A DNA stretch of 7,151 nt from Erysipelotrichia bacterium (GTDB lineage: Bacteria > Bacillota_I > Bacilli_A > Erysipelotrichales > Erysipelotrichaceae). Below the pieces are notes generated by a model. It saw only the letters and a program-made list of their open reading frames with translations, did no database searches and was not told the DNA's origin. The stretch spans positions 1-7,151 of the forward strand of contig SAAR01000176.1 of assembly GCA_009916335.1 (NCBI GenBank). The letters run 5' to 3'. The position numbers and the translations under genes are program-made. Below, one piece after another: positions 6,895-7,151 of this stretch (positions within the stretch are counted from its first letter, which is position 1; each line of letters opens with the position of its first letter).

Positions 6895-6912
6895 CTGAAT
6901 ATTTGTATTCAG
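6895..6912. repeat. Small inverted repeat after the defence operon (possible weak terminator)
   Basis: CTGAATA at 6895-6901 pairs with TATTCAG at 6906-6912 around a TTTG loop, 82 bases after the nuclease stop codon. It is followed by A/T-rich sequence but not by a clear T run, so it is at best a weak terminator. A second perfect palindrome, CTGTATACAG at 6924-6933, follows closely. No coding region is seen between 6813 and 6957. Confidence 0.3.
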
Positions 6913-6957
6913 TTAATTAGTCTCTGTATACAGTACGGTGATGATTATAATAATTAT

Positions 6958-7151
6958 GGTTCTGTTGCAAAGTTTTCTGATAAGTCTATTTTAGTGTAAA
7001 ATTGAGAAAAAAGACAGAGAGGACAGAGTAATGAACTATTTTAAAGGTAAATAATTTCAAAAAGATGTGATTATTGTCGCTGTTGGTTATTATCTACGTT
7101 ACAATCTAAGCTATCGTGAAATTCAAGAACTCCTTTATGATCGTGGGATTA
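6958..7151 (+). mobile_element. Second IS6-family insertion sequence (IS1216/ISS1 group), 5' end only
   Basis: GGTTCTGTTGCAAAGTTT at 6958-6975 is the same 18-base terminal repeat as in the left element, now reading rightward. A leader of about 55 bases and a transposase frame follow and leave the window. The leader differs clearly from that of the left element after the repeat, and the first codons differ as well, so the two are different members of the group and not copies of one IS. A possible promoter is TTGCAA at 6965-6970 with TATTTT at 6987-6992. The two elements point away from each other across the cargo. Confidence 0.9.
7031..7151 (+). pseudogene. IS6-family transposase, N-terminal part, interrupted by an early stop codon
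   Basis: From the ATG at 7031, preceded by a GAGAGGAC purine-rich site, the frame reads MNYFKGK, then a TAA at 7052-7054, and then continues in the same frame as FQKDVIIVAVGYYLRYNLS and onward to the window edge. In close relatives the residue at the stop is Q (CAA), as the left element shows at the same place, so a single C-to-T change explains it. The rest of the visible frame is well conserved, which points to a recent change. A GTG at 7067 could in principle restart translation but has no clear ribosome binding site. The remainder of the gene is outside the window. A sequencing error is an alternative explanation. Confidence 0.8.

Overview
The window is AT-rich DNA from a low-G+C Gram-positive bacterium, most likely a lactic acid bacterium (Lactobacillaceae, Leuconostoc or Enterococcus type). 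It looks like part of a plasmid or another mobile segment. The main clues are strong AGGAG-type ribosome binding sites, IS6-family (IS1216/ISS1 group) ends on both sides, and a ParA partition locus preceded by TAGTA iterons like those of pAD1-type plasmids. The genus is an inference.

Layout from left to right: (1) 1-98 is the start of an IS6-family element pointing left, with the first 8 codons of its transposase. (2) 99-273 has no gene. It holds a terminator-like hairpin (137-173) that seems to have lost its upstream gene, and a second, AT-only style 14-bp hairpin (179-211). (3) 274-456 holds two blocks of TAGTA repeats with an exact 8-bp period, a candidate partition site and operator. (4) 500-1713 is a two-gene partition operon: a ParA ATPase and a small ribbon-helix-helix ParB-type protein. 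(5) 1714-1960 is intergenic. (6) 1961-6812 is a tight three-gene operon: a coiled-coil protein of unknown function, a McrB-like AAA+ ATPase/GTPase, and a large McrC-like protein with a PD-(D/E)XK nuclease domain. (7) 6813-6957 is a short spacer with small inverted repeats. (8) 6958-7151 is the start of a second IS6-family element, pointing right, whose transposase frame carries an early stop codon.

The three-gene operon is best read as a Type IV-like (McrBC-type) defence system. The AAA+ protein would assemble and use nucleotide to drive the nuclease partner, and the unassigned N-terminal regions plus the coiled-coil protein are candidates for target sensing or assembly. The ParA/ParB genes and iterons would stabilise the replicon that carries it. 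No replication initiator is visible; in the pAD1-type layout it would lie to the left, where the insertion sequence now sits. The two IS ends enclose about 6.9 kb of cargo in opposite orientations, which suggests IS6-driven assembly or movement of the segment.
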